64,000 nt of DNA, taken from Salvia splendens (taxonomy: Eukaryota > Streptophyta > Magnoliopsida > Lamiales > Lamiaceae). Positions 52,177 to 63,299 of this stretch are shown piece by piece. The position numbers and the translations under genes are program-made. The stretch's first letter is position 1; every line of letters starts with the position of its first letter. The notes beneath the pieces are model-generated. The model had not been told where the DNA came from and ran no database searches. It saw only the letters and a program-made list of their open reading frames with translations. Location of the stretch: contig NC_056049.1 in assembly GCF_004379255.2 (NCBI RefSeq), positions 15,298,063 through 15,362,062 on the forward strand, written 5' to 3'.

Positions 52177-54472
52177 AATGATGAATCTATGAATAGTTGA
52201 GATATGGTATAATTCAAGTTTAATTGTTATTAATAATCGTGGCAAGTTATGAAAAGTCAACGCGATGTGTTATTAGTGTAGAGTGATATTAGTATGGTGT
52301 TTTGTTGTTAATGCACTTAGATTTTGCAAAGTAATTATTTGAATTTATGGGCTTAATATAGAAATGTTTTTCTTTCGAAATTTCAATTTTGAAATCATTA
52401 GCATTATTTTTTCTGTTTTTTTAGGTTGACTCTTGCATACTAACTATTTATTCGTTGGATTTTGGAATCTTCAAAGCTGAATGAAATATTAATTTTTTAT
52501 GTTCAAATTGAATGCTGCCATTTTTAGAGAGGTTTTTGGGAATTTTGTTTTCTTATGGTAGTGTAGTGTAGTTAGTTTGAATTAGTGTGACTGGAGTTTT
52601 AAAAAATACTGGTGGACGAATTTATTTAATTAGTAGATGCGTATGAATAACGGCTACAATGAGGTGAAGAATAAGACAAAGAGTTTGGAATGTATTATTT
52701 CAAATAATTTATAGTAGTATGTTTAAAGAAATATTTTTCAAAGATAAGCATTGTTATTGGCCGTTTGTAGGGGAAGGCATAAAATTTAAAATTCAAATTC
52801 AAACTTAATTACTTTGCTACATTTGCTAATTAAACTTAGAGTAAAGATAAATTTAACAAAATTTGCATATACAAATGCAAAACTAAAATTATTTTGAATT
52901 GATAGCATCATTAATTACATACTTCTATGACTAATTTGACCCTATTTACAATTATAAGTGGAAAATTATACTATCACAAGTTTTCCTTATTTATATTATT
53001 TTTAAAAATATGTAATTGATTTTATTATTGAAAATATCCATATTTATTAAAATATTCACAATAAAAACTTTAGATAGAATAATCATTGATAGTATTTTAA
53101 TGGAATAGATTTTTTATTCATTTTATTTAAATTGTCACAATGTTACGAAGATAAATAAATTGTTCCTCTTTCTACAAAGGTAAAATTGGGCAAAATACTT
53201 TTTTATTTCAAAATTTATCTCGTATTATGCTATATATTTTTAAAATTACTGATATAGGATTTTGATCTATGCAAAACTAGATTTAAATACAGAAACGCAG
53301 AACAATATCATACGTATGACACTTTTAGGTCATAGTTAGTTAATTTTTAGGTCATGCTAACAAAGCATGACCTAAAATGATCTTAGCATGACATTAAACC
53401 CAAATATTATAATATGACCTAAAATTGCCTAATTATGACCTTCCGTGTTTTTGGTTAATTATTGACCATTAGATCATCTAATCCTAGGGCCAAAATTTGG
53501 GCTGCAATTCTGAATTTAAATGCATTTTTATTTTGATCATCTCCCAATATATTTTTTTAAAATTTCTAACTTTTAATTTTGCAAGTATTTTAGTATATAT
53601 TGGTAGATATTTCAAAAGAGAATATAATTTTCGTTTGCAAATAAAAAATATTTCATTTAATCTTCTTTTAATATATTTCTTTGTAATAATATTTTTTATC
53701 CTTCATAAATATTATTTTGCTAGTATATAATATTTATTTTATATAGTGTAATATCCATTGTAAGATTTCAAAATGAAAACTTTATATAATTAAGACACTA
53801 TTAGTGTTGAATGATATTATGTGGATGTATGACATTGCTATAATTTATTATTAAAAATATAATAGGGGTTAGATGATGAGAGATTGTTTGAACCAGTACA
53901 TACAATCTTCTAATGTATAGCTCGTGCTGCACAAATTGTTAAGATCATGAAAAGTTGAAATTATATGATGAATCACTATAATTTCAATATTTCACTTAAA
54001 TATTTTAATATAAATTTCATAATTATTTTCATAGCACGTTAAAGTATCATTATAGGGATGATTCGATGATAGAGACCTATGACATAACATGTGAAATATC
54101 CTTTAATTGTATGACTACCGGATAAATCCCTATAATTTTAAAACTCATATTATAAAATTATTTTGTGATTAGCATAGTAGAGGTAATTCGATTACTGAAG
54201 ATCGTCACACTTAGCGGCCTCATATGCTCGTGATACATTCTTCAAGTGTAATTAATTATGTATTCAAAATATATAGTACTAAATAATTAAATCTTCATTC
54301 ATATAAATTTGACAATAGTACCAAATGATAATATATTGACCTTTCTTTGCATATTTCTCCATGTGTTATACGCATATACTATACAGAAAATATTTAAAAT
54401 CATAAGCTTCAAATTATATCCAAAATCACAAATATTAAAATAGTTGAAGAAAGTGAAATAAAATATAATGTA
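52177..54472. other. AT-rich intergenic DNA
   Basis: No gene, RNA or complete element is recognised over about 2.3 kb. A perfect 14-bp inverted repeat lies at 53345-53377 (separate entry); the frame at 53497-53730 is AT-driven and not credible. Confidence 0.5.
53345..53377. repeat. Perfect 14-bp hairpin
   Basis: TTTTAGGTCATGCT, loop AACAA, AGCATGACCTAAAA. Further ATGACCTAAAA copies lie at about 53412 and TAGCATGAC at 53383, so it may be the core of a small decayed transposon. Confidence 0.7.
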
Positions 54473-54477
54473 CCTTC

Positions 54478-55696
54478 TGTTAGAGTTTGTATACTAGAAA
54501 TCACCTTTCGAGTGGTTGAATACTGTAAAACTCTTATTTTATTTTCCAATGAATAAAACAAATTATTTTTGTCATAATGTTGTTATGTTTTTACATTTAA
54601 TGGATTTTTATTCCATGTTTGAATGTATAAGAAACTCAACAAAGTCTAAGTCTTTGTTTTAGTAGACCGGTTGTGGACGTCATCCACTTTAAGGTAACAC
54701 GGTCAGTCCTGAACAGAGAAAAAGAAGAATTTCACAACCCTGATAGGCCTAGACTACCTATCGTGAAAGGTTGCAATGTCAGTCCGCATATTTCTAAGCC
54801 TTACTGAAATAAGATGACATTGGTGTGGTACAACACTGAATGGATCTAACATCGAGACGAGTCTTTATGCTATCTACTGAAAGACGAGGTCTTGATAAAC
54901 ATTTATTTCTTAGTCAATATAGGTTAGCATTAAGCATACGGTATTAATTATGCACTGCTTTGACTTATCAAATGGTGCGGGTTTTTCGCAACCCAATAAT
55001 CCTGATATATTGGGTAGTGGTGATTAATATTTAGCGATGCTAGAATTGCTATTATATTGAATCATGCGGAAGGTGAGTCTCGTTTGATAATGTCCTCAAG
55101 AGGAGCTCGAAACAAGGTTTTATTATTCGGAACCTAGCTAGTTGGAGTTTGATTACTCTTTGAATAATAAATAAGCATTTCATGCTAAGTTCCACTCTTG
55201 AAATTAATAAGATGTTAATTAATTAAGTTCATAGCAGAAATTAATTAATTAATGGATATTTATATCTTAAGCGCGGGAAATGAAAGTCAAAACGGAAACC
55301 CGGATTACTTGTAATTTCGGCTTTGGATAGGCAGGTCAATATTACTTCTGTAATGGCTGCTCGTAATATTCCAATTTAAGCTTGTAGTATACAGCTAATT
55401 GGGGGAGACCATATCCAATACCTTCCATAGATCCTTGTGCCCAATATGTAACTTAATATAAATATGAGAATAAAGGATACAGAAAATACACTTAATTTAT
55501 TCCAAATTTTCGTCCCCCTCTCCTACTTTATAGAGGACGGTTTTTGTCTCTTAGCTCTCCTCCGTGAGATCGATTTCTACCTCCTTTATTTAAGTCCTAG
55601 TGTTCTGGTGTCAGAAGATCTGTGATCTTCGATTCTTTGGAGAATCATCAAGGTATTATTCATACTCCGTTGAAAAGCATGTTTTAGGTTTTGTAG
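54478..55696 (+). mobile_element. Copia LTR, 3'-truncated
   Basis: It starts TGTTAGAGTTTGTATACTAG and aligns with the 14276-type LTRs through AAGCATGTTTTAGG (about 55690); the terminal 150 bp or so, including CCAACCCCTTCA, is missing. No internal sequence adjoins it. Confidence 0.85.
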
Positions 55697-55792
55697 CATC
55701 CCCGTTCAGAATCATATAATATCTTTTTACATATTTGAATATAAATTGTTATTATGTTGATATTATAAATTGCTATTATGAAGGGTATTATT

Positions 55793-57197
55793 TGTTAGGT
55801 TTGTATACTAGAAATCATCTTTCAAGTGATTGAATACTGTAAAACTCTATATTTTATTCTCCAATGAATGCAACAAATTATTTTTGTCATAATGTTGCTA
55901 TGTTTTACATTTAATGGATGTTTATTGCATATTTAAATGTATAAGCAACGTAACAAAGTCTAAGTCTTTGTTTTAGTATACCGGTTGTGGGCGTCGTCCA
56001 CTTTAAGGTAACACGGTCAATTCTGAACAAAGAAAAAAAATAAGAATTTCACAACCTAGATAGGCCTAGACTACCTATCGTGAAAGGTTGCAATGTCAGT
56101 CCGCATATTTCTAAGCCTCACTGAAAGAAGATGACATTGGTGTAGTATAACACTAAATTTGATCTAACAGCAAGACGAGTCTTTATGCTATCTACTGAAA
56201 GACGAGGTCTTAATAATTAATTTCTTAATCAATGTACGTTAGCATTGAGCATACGGTATTGATTATGCACTACTTTGACTTACCAAAAGGTGCGGTTTTT
56301 CGCAACCCAAGAATCCTGGTATATTGGGTAGTGGTGATTAATATCTAGCGGTGCTAGGATTGCTATTATGTTGAATCGTGCGCGAGGTGAGTCTCGTTTG
56401 ATAACATCCACAAGAGGAGCTCGAAACAAGGTTTTATTATTCGGAACCTAGCTAGTTGGAGTTTGATTACTCTATGAATAATGAATAAGTGTTTCTTGTT
56501 AAGCCCACTCTTGGAGTTAATAATATATTAATTAATTAAGTCCATAACAGATATTAATTAATTAATGGATGTTTCTATCTTAAGCACGGGAAATAAATGA
56601 CAAACAAATGGAAACCCGGAATACTTATAATTTTGGATTTGGATGGGCAGTGCAATATTACTTCTGTAGTGGCTGCTCGTAATATTCCAATACAAGCTTA
56701 TATTAAATTGTGGGTTCAATTTAATTAGTAAGAAGCTAATTGGGGGAGGTCATATCCAAATTCTTCCATAGATCCCTGATTGGGCCCAATATGTAACTTA
56801 ATATAAATAGGAGAATAAAGGAGACAGAAAATAAACATTATTTTCCATCAAAATTTAGTCCCCCTCTCCTTTAAGCTGAGGGACGATTTTCAGCCCACAC
56901 TGATATCAGATTACAGTCCGAGAACCAGTCAGAAGATCCGTGGTTTAGTACTCAAGATCTTCACGTGGAGAAGGCGCGAGCTATCTTCGATTCTTCAGTG
57001 AATCAACGAGGTAAATTGACTTACTCTGTAGCAAACATGTTTTAGGTGTTAATTGCGCTAAAGCATGTTTAAATTCAAGTTATGAGCATTATACATGTGA
57101 GAATTACGCGAATAGAATTTGTCTAAATAATCTGCTAAATAGATCAGAATTATTTTGAGATCCGTTAGAACGCACGCTTCCGTTGCCAACCCCTTCA
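55793..57197 (+). mobile_element. Copia solo LTR
   Basis: 1,405 bp from TGTTAGGTTTGTATACTAG to TTGCCAACCCCTTCA, flanked by TTATT (55788-55792 and 57198-57202). A solo LTR produced by LTR-LTR recombination. Confidence 0.92.
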
Positions 57198-57207
57198 TTA
57201 TTTAATA

Positions 57208-58113
57208 AGAGTAAATGCCAATTTTAGTCATAAACATATGACCGATATAAAAATTTGGTCTAAAACATTCACTTTTTGAAAAATGGGTCAATAACAAATG
57301 AAATTCGTATCAATTTGGTCCATTTTTAACGGTTCCGTTAACTTTTGACGGTCAACCATCGATTAGCGAAATCTTGACTAGATTAGGCTTAATCTTGGAT
57401 TATTAGTCATCTAATTATTGCAAATGTTCAGGACGTATTTGATATGGATAATGAATATGTTGGACTAGTTTGACGGTATTTTGTTCTATTTTTCTTTTCA
57501 TCTTCGACGACATTGTAGTCCATAATGCTATGTGGATGTTTCAAAGCCTTAATATGCATTTCAGCATTGTCGGAATTCAGGAACATAGATTCAGGAGCTT
57601 ACATTCAAGATTAAAAATTCAAAATTCAAAAGTATCAATTCAAAATCGAAAAAGGCAACTGAGGTTGATGGTGACGGCTTCGTCTCGTCGATGGGTCTCC
57701 GGTTGTCGCCGAAACTCCTGCAACAGTGCGACCTTTCCATATCCGACAAATCCGATAGGTTTTAGACCAAGTTGCAGAGAAAGAAAATTAGGTTTTGGTG
57801 GTGTGAGGAAGAAGAAATGAAAGAGAGGGAGAATTAAAAAAAATAATTTTGATTCATGTTTTTCATGTTTTTTAAAGGTTTTCTATTGTAAAAATATTTC
57901 AGAATTTTTTTAAAAAAAATAGCGACAGTAATAAAAAATGGCTAATCCGGTCAACAAAACACTAATTAACGGTTGACTGTTGGACGGAACCGTAAAAAAA
58001 AGGACCGGATCGATACGAATTTCATTTGTTATGGACCCATTTTTTAAAAAGTAATTTTTTGACCAAATTCGTATATCGGTCATATGTTTAGGACCAAAAT
58101 TGACCTTTACTCT
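57208..58113. mobile_element. Mutator-like TIR element 3
   Basis: The left arm (57208-57370) and right arm (57930-58113) are inverted: AGAGTAAATGCCAATTTTAG against AGAGTAAAGGTCAATTTTGG, and both contain ACATATGACCGATAT and a GGTTCCGT motif shared with element 2. The left flank was later hit by the copia LTR (55793-57197), and I could not find a clean 9-bp duplication. The middle (57430-57900) may contain a captured fragment, but I recognise none. Confidence 0.7.
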
Positions 58114-58363
58114 ATTAAAATTCATTTTACCAAACATGAGATTTGGAATTGAATTAGAATCTTGCATCTGGTTAAGGTAGAATGTGAATATCAGAATCAT
58201 AGACAATGATACTAGTAAGCATTTTATGAAACTAGAATCAGAGTGCCATATGTTGTTATCTTCAAATTTTTTGAATCTACTCAGGGGACCGACTACATTG
58301 TAGGCATGAAAACAAACGAATTATTGTATTTATATTTTCTTTGGTTTCCAAGAAAAAGCTTTA

Positions 58364-58560
58364 GAGCATCCACAGTGGAGAGCACAATGCTGTCTTCCGT
58401 CCATGCTAGCGGCACGACACCGCGGTCTGCCGCTGCGCTCTTGCCGCTGGCGCGGCATTGCTCGATGCATTGAGCACGTCCGTGCCAGCGAGCAGCCGAC
58501 GTGGCGCGTTCTGATTGGCCAACGACATTTCCGTTGGAAATTCAATTTTTTTTAAAAAAA
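58364..58560. mobile_element. Harbinger-like end fragment
   Basis: GAGCATCCACAGTGGAGAGC after TTA resembles the GGCCATCCGCAATGG end at 13287, followed by a GC-rich CGCTGGCGCGGC-type subterminal region. No right end is seen, so it is a fragment at best. Confidence 0.5.
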
Positions 58561-58599
58561 TTCGAAAATTACTATTAGAGGAAAGTAACATGATAGATG

Positions 58600-60605
58600 A
58601 CCAATTCATAAAGGCTGAACTTTTCCTAAGTCCTAGTTCACTTGAACAAAAGACTAGATATGAAAATCAGGGAGCATGAATTATCATCAATATTTGTTTA
58701 AAAGCGAAGCGAATATGCTTTGTAAGTTGGATTGACCTCATTTAAGAAGGACAATGACTTGCATGACAATGCAACTTCTAAGTAAGAGATCTTAATCAAG
58801 TTAGACATTTGTTGCAATGTGAGCTATTAATGCTCAATTATTGTTTTATGGTTGATGCTTAAGAAATCGTAGTATTAAAGCAATATAAGTACAACAAGAT
58901 TGAGTATTAAACAACACATCAACTTCTTAAAACAACGAACGATAAGTATTTATAGCTCTTAGTTTTAAGGCTAAGAAAATACTTAGCAATTGTTCAAACT
59001 GATCTAAACTATCAAGATTTTGAATTTTTTAAAATTGCTTGAGAGTTGAGAATGTCAGTTTGATGCACTGTAAGTTAGAATCATTTGATTTATCAATAGA
59101 TTCAGAAAACTTACAGAAGTGCAACATAGAAAGACTAACGAGCCTCGATGGTTTACACCGTAAGGAGACGAGCGAAGGGTTATGATCAGCTGTGGGAGTC
59201 TAATCTCCATTGACGAATCCAAGCATTCTTCTTAAGAATAGGATAGTTATATAAGAAGGAATCGAAGTCTTTCTAAGACAAGTTTGAAGTGATGAGTTAT
59301 ACTCATTAAAATCTTATCATTGATGGGATAAACGTTAAATATAACGAGATACACCTTAAAGAAACTATTAACATCAGTACCTTCTACAAAACACGAGTTG
59401 TGGACTAGAGTGGCTCTAGTCTAGCACATCTCAAGGTGTAATGTTGTTCCAACACTTGTTGGAAAGGTGTCCAAGTAATTGGAGTTGCGCACTGAGGTAT
59501 GTTTTAAGGTTGTCCCTAATGATATAAGGATATAAGTTCTGTAATCTTCAAAGATAGAATTCTTGTATGAAGATCAAGAAAAGAACTAAAAGTCTAACAA
59601 CATGATAACTCTCAAGATACAGAGAGATATCGGATTTTCCACATTACCAAGAAGGCATACCATTAGTAACTTGTGCAGTAATTAGATCAACTTCAATACC
59701 TGAGATTGTAAGAACCATATCGTAGTGGGAGCGTTCCTAAGGAACATAACAAGTTCATGGGTCTAAGAGTGTCGTAAGACTCAGTCTTAGATTAACTTGA
59801 GCATAATCCCTTTAACTACAATGTAGCATTGGTTTATTTGGATATTCATCCTTGAAAAGATGATAGATTCCAAACTACAATCTAATATAGACAACATATT
59901 TTACAAGACTTGCAAATACTACCTATAGGTTGTGTCAGTCAGTGGGAGCAAGTAAATTTTCAAGTGTATATGTGGATCTCAAAAGGGCTAGACAATGACA
60001 ATGGGCTATACCCAAAGAGAACGTTTTTCTCTCTGTCGTTGTGCCAAGATTTATTTGAGCCTATTGTCTATTAGAACTTACATAAATTAGAATGTATGTA
60101 TTATGATTGTCAAGATAACCTTCTACAGATAGAAGTCTTGAGGAGATCATCTACATAGAACATCCTAATGGATATGTAATTAAGGGCAAGAAACGCATGA
60201 TTGGAAGCTTATAAAGACCTTCGTGGTCTTAGGCAAGCATCTAAATCAGAGTATATGTGTTTTATCATAATTGTCAAATATTTGGAATTTGACTTGTGTC
60301 CTTAACAGTGCTGTAAGCACAAGGAAGTTGAAAGTGCATTATATTTGGTATTATTGGTACTCTACGATGATGAAATCTACAAAAGTTGCAAACAAATAAG
60401 ATTGGCATCTGGCGTAGGAAACTGGTAGTCTGCCCAATTTAAGATAAAGGATTTAAGAGAAACTAATTACATTCTTAGCATCTAAGTTCTTTTAAGATTG
60501 CTAGAAAGAATGTTGAGATTCTCTTTGAAATCCTATATCTATACATTGCTTGGAACATTTAAGCATTAGAAATTCCATGAAAAGGTTTATACCTTTCAAG
60601 ATGAA
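58600..60605 (+). pseudogene. Strongly decayed copia element, internal part
   Basis: No frame survives, but the DNA aligns with copia pol in order. 59385-59520 matches the ELWTGHKPNLAHLK and SRTEVCLFIG region (GAGTTGTGGACT, CTAGCACATCTCAAGG). 59935-60110 matches [17 protein letters not shown] and LSIAAYM. 60115-60200 matches SLEETIYMEQPEGYVIKGKKHM. It is interrupted by the solo LTR at 60611 and resumes at 62297. Confidence 0.7.
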
Positions 60606-60779
60606 ATTGTTTTTAGGGTTTGTATACTAGAAATCACCATTCGAGTGATTGAATACTGTAAAACTCTAATTATTATTTTCCAATGAATGCAACAGATTAT
60701 TTTTTGTCATAACGTTGTTATGTTTTACGTTTAATGGATGTTTATTGCATATTTAAATGTATAAGCAAACGTAACAAAG

Positions 60780-60818
60780 AGGAGCTCGAAACAAGGTTTT
60801 ACATAACGTTGAATCAAT
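60780..60818 (+). other. Patchwork filler at an LTR deletion
   Basis: AGGAGCTCGAAACAAGGTTT (a copy of sequence found downstream in the LTR, near 61443) is followed by CATAACGTTG (identical to 60709-60718 upstream), then the LTR resumes at AATCAATATTGGGTAG. Several hundred bases normally lie in between. Confidence 0.65.
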
Positions 60819-60831
60819 ATTGGGTAGTGGC

Positions 60832-61359
60832 TGTTGGGTTACAAACCCATCCCACATCGGATGAGTGGGGGAAGTTGGAAGGTGTATATAATTCCTGTCC
60901 AACCCCAATTAGTTTGAGGCCTTTTGGGAGTGACCCAAAAACAAATCCGTGCGGGCTTGACCCAAAGCGGACAATATCAAACTAATGTTGCAGTCGACGA
61001 TCCTAACAAGTGGTATCAGAGCCCAGGTGGCTATGGGTTGTGCCTGGATGAGCCCCGATTAGGGTCGGGCCCTGAAGGACTCGGGTTAGAGTCGGGCCCA
61101 GGATGACCCAGGGGCCAGGGCTGGAACGGCCCATGTTTGTGTCGACTGCGTTCCCGATGTGGTCTCGGTTTGAGGGGAGGTTTGTTGGGTTACAAACCCA
61201 TCCCACATCGGATGAGTGGGGGAAGTTGGAAGGTGTATATAATTCCTGTCCAACCCCAATTAGTTTGAGGCCTTTTGGGAGTGACCCAAAAACAAATCTG
61301 TGCGGGCTTGACCCAAAGCGGACAATATCAAACTAATGTTGCAGTCGACGATCCTAACA
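60832..61359 (+). mobile_element. TRIM retrotransposon (528 bp)
   Basis: Two 177-bp LTRs (60832-61008 and 61183-61359), TGTTGGG...CCTAACA, which differ at a single base (C/T in AAATCYGTG). The primer site TGGTATCAGAGC is at 61011-61022, a polypurine stretch TGAGGGGAGG at 61171-61180, and an exact target-site duplication GTGGC (60827-60831 and 61360-61364). The internal region is only 174 bp and has no coding capacity, as defines TRIMs; movement would need another element's proteins. Confidence 0.95.
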
Positions 61360-62296
61360 GTGGCAATCAATATCTAGCAATGCTAAGATTGCTATTATGT
61401 TGAATCGTGTGCGAGATACGTCTCGTTTGATAACATCCACAAGAGGAGCTCGAAACAAGGGTTTATTATTCGGAACCTAGCTAGTTGGAGTTTGATTACT
61501 CTATGAATAATAAATAAGAGTTTCTTGTTAAGTCCACTATTGGAGATTAAAATATGTTAATTAATTAAGTCCATAGCCGACATTAATTAATTAATGGATG
61601 TTTCTATCTTCAGCACTAGAAATAAATTACACACATAAAAAGGAAACCCGGAATACTTGTAATTTCGGATTTGGAAAGGCAATGCAATATTACTTCTGTA
61701 GTGGCTGCTTGTAATATTCCAATATAAGCTTGTATTAAATTGTGGGTTCAATTTAATTAGTAAAAAGTTAATTGGGTGAGGCCATATCCAAAGTCTTCCT
61801 TAGATCTCTGACTGGGCTCAATATGCGACTTAATATAAATAAGAGAATAAAGGAGACAGAAAATACACTTGTGCACATCCACAATTTTCGTCCTCCCTCA
61901 TCCTAGAGAGAGAAACGAAATTTGCTCTCCTTCCGTGAGCAGGATTCTGTCTTCTTTATTCAAGTCCTAGTATTCTAGTAAGATTTGTCCACACAAATAT
62001 CAGTTTACAGTCCGGGAAACTAGTCAGAAGATCCGAGGTCAAGTTCTCAAGATCTTCACGTGCAGAAGACGTAAGCCATATTCGATTCTTAAGTGAATCA
62101 ACGAGGTAAATTGGCTAACTCCGTTGCAAGCATGTTTTAGGGATTATTTGTGCTAAAGCATGTTTAAAATTCAAGTTATGAGCATGATACATTTGATAAT
62201 TACTCGAATAGAGTTTATCTAAGTAATCTGCTAAATAGATCAGTTTTATGTGATCCGTTAGAAACGCACGCTTACGCTACCAACCCCTTCAATTGT

Positions 62297-62987
62297 CTTG
62301 TCTCTAGCCAAGTGTCGTTTGACGCTTAGTGAGATCAAGAATTATGAGACTAGTTTTAAAGATAGATGTCTCATGTGTTCTATGATGTGTACTAAGTTTG
62401 ATATTAGTTGTCCTTATGCATAGCAAGTGTATATCATATTAATCATGGCAAACGACTTTGATTGAGGTAAAGAATGTACCATAGTGCTTGAGAAAGACTA
62501 CTCGCTATATTTTAGTTTACCAGTCATTCATGTAATGTCCTTGGGGTTACACTTATGACTAATCGGTGATCTAGTGAGTCATCCTCTAAACATGTGTTTA
62601 CCTTAGGAGTATCTTCCTAACAACTTTGATCGTAAGTTTGAGTATGCCTATGAATATTATTTTTAAATTATTCTAGCGAAGGCTAACTCAAGGGACACAC
62701 GAGATCATAAGCTAAGCAGTCACATAGAGAGATGAAATTAATTAAAGATCAAGTATGTATCAAAGACATGTTTCACAGAAAATGCCTTTGTGGTGGCAAA
62801 GATATGATCAGAGAACAACCAAGCAGATTTTTTCACAGAAAATGCTTTTGTGGCAACATGTTTCAAACATGATGTGAAATGAATGGTAGTTCGATATATC
62901 TAGCACCAAGACCTGCTTTGAGTATAAGTGGGAGAGTTTTTGGCAGTGAGTATACTCGAAAGCATGTTTTGAGTATAAGTGGGAGAT
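62297..62987 (+). pseudogene. Decayed copia RNase H region
   Basis: Continues the element at 58600-60605. Matches include CATGTGTTTACCTTAGGAG (the YVFTLGG region, 62593), CACATAGAGAG (KHIER, 62723) and GATCAGAGAACAACCAAGCA (SENNLADP, 62806). A 20-base string near 62775 recurs at 62832 (TTTCACAGAAAATGC), a local duplication. Polypurine doublets are at 62912 and 62972. Confidence 0.7.
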
Positions 62988-63299
62988 TGTTAGGTTTGAT
63001 ATACTGAAAAGCATGTTTCGAGCACGAATGAGCACGAATAGAATCTTGCTTGTATACGAAAAACTCTACGATCCACTTTTAACCCGATTCGGTATTATTC
63101 GAGCAGTTATGCACGAATAGAATCACCATCATTATTACATTGTGTTTGCTTTTGCATTTATAAGATGTTTTACGAACATTTAAATGCATAAAAAGTAAAT
63201 AAAGTCTAAGTCTTTTGCTTAGTAGACTAGTTGTGGGCGTCTACTTTAAGGTAACTACAGTCAGATCTATGCAATGCTTTGCAAAAGAGAAAGAAGAAT
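62988..63299 (+). mobile_element. Copia LTR start, truncated
   Basis: TGTTAGGTTTGATATACTGA directly after a polypurine tract. It follows the subtype of the solo LTR at 37765 (AGCATGTTTCGAGC, GCAATGCTTTGCAAAAGA). It stops at about 63299, where minus-strand gypsy sequence begins. Confidence 0.85.

Larger units (their letters stand above)
60611..62291 (+). mobile_element. Copia solo LTR containing a TRIM
   Basis: It starts TTTTAGGGTTTGTATACTAG (the TG end is mutated to TT) and ends CTACCAACCCCTTCA, flanked by ATTGT (60606-60610 and 62292-62296). Part of the LTR after about 60779 is deleted and replaced by a short patchwork. A TRIM sits at 60832-61359. Confidence 0.88.

Noticed and set aside
52177..54472. 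tRNA, rRNA or microRNA genes in the AT-rich gap
   Set aside because: No cloverleaf-like or long fold-back sequence beyond the 14-bp hairpin was seen, and that hairpin is too short for a plant microRNA precursor.
57470..57820. ORF inside TIR element 3
   Set aside because: Low-information sequence with no match I recognise; may be a captured fragment but nothing supports a product.
60734..61336. Small ORFs within the TRIM
   Set aside because: Two of them end in the same sequence because they read through the two identical LTRs; TRIMs have no coding region.
60832..61359. Cassandra-type TRIM with a 5S rRNA promoter
   Set aside because: The LTRs contain no recognisable 5S internal promoter sequence.
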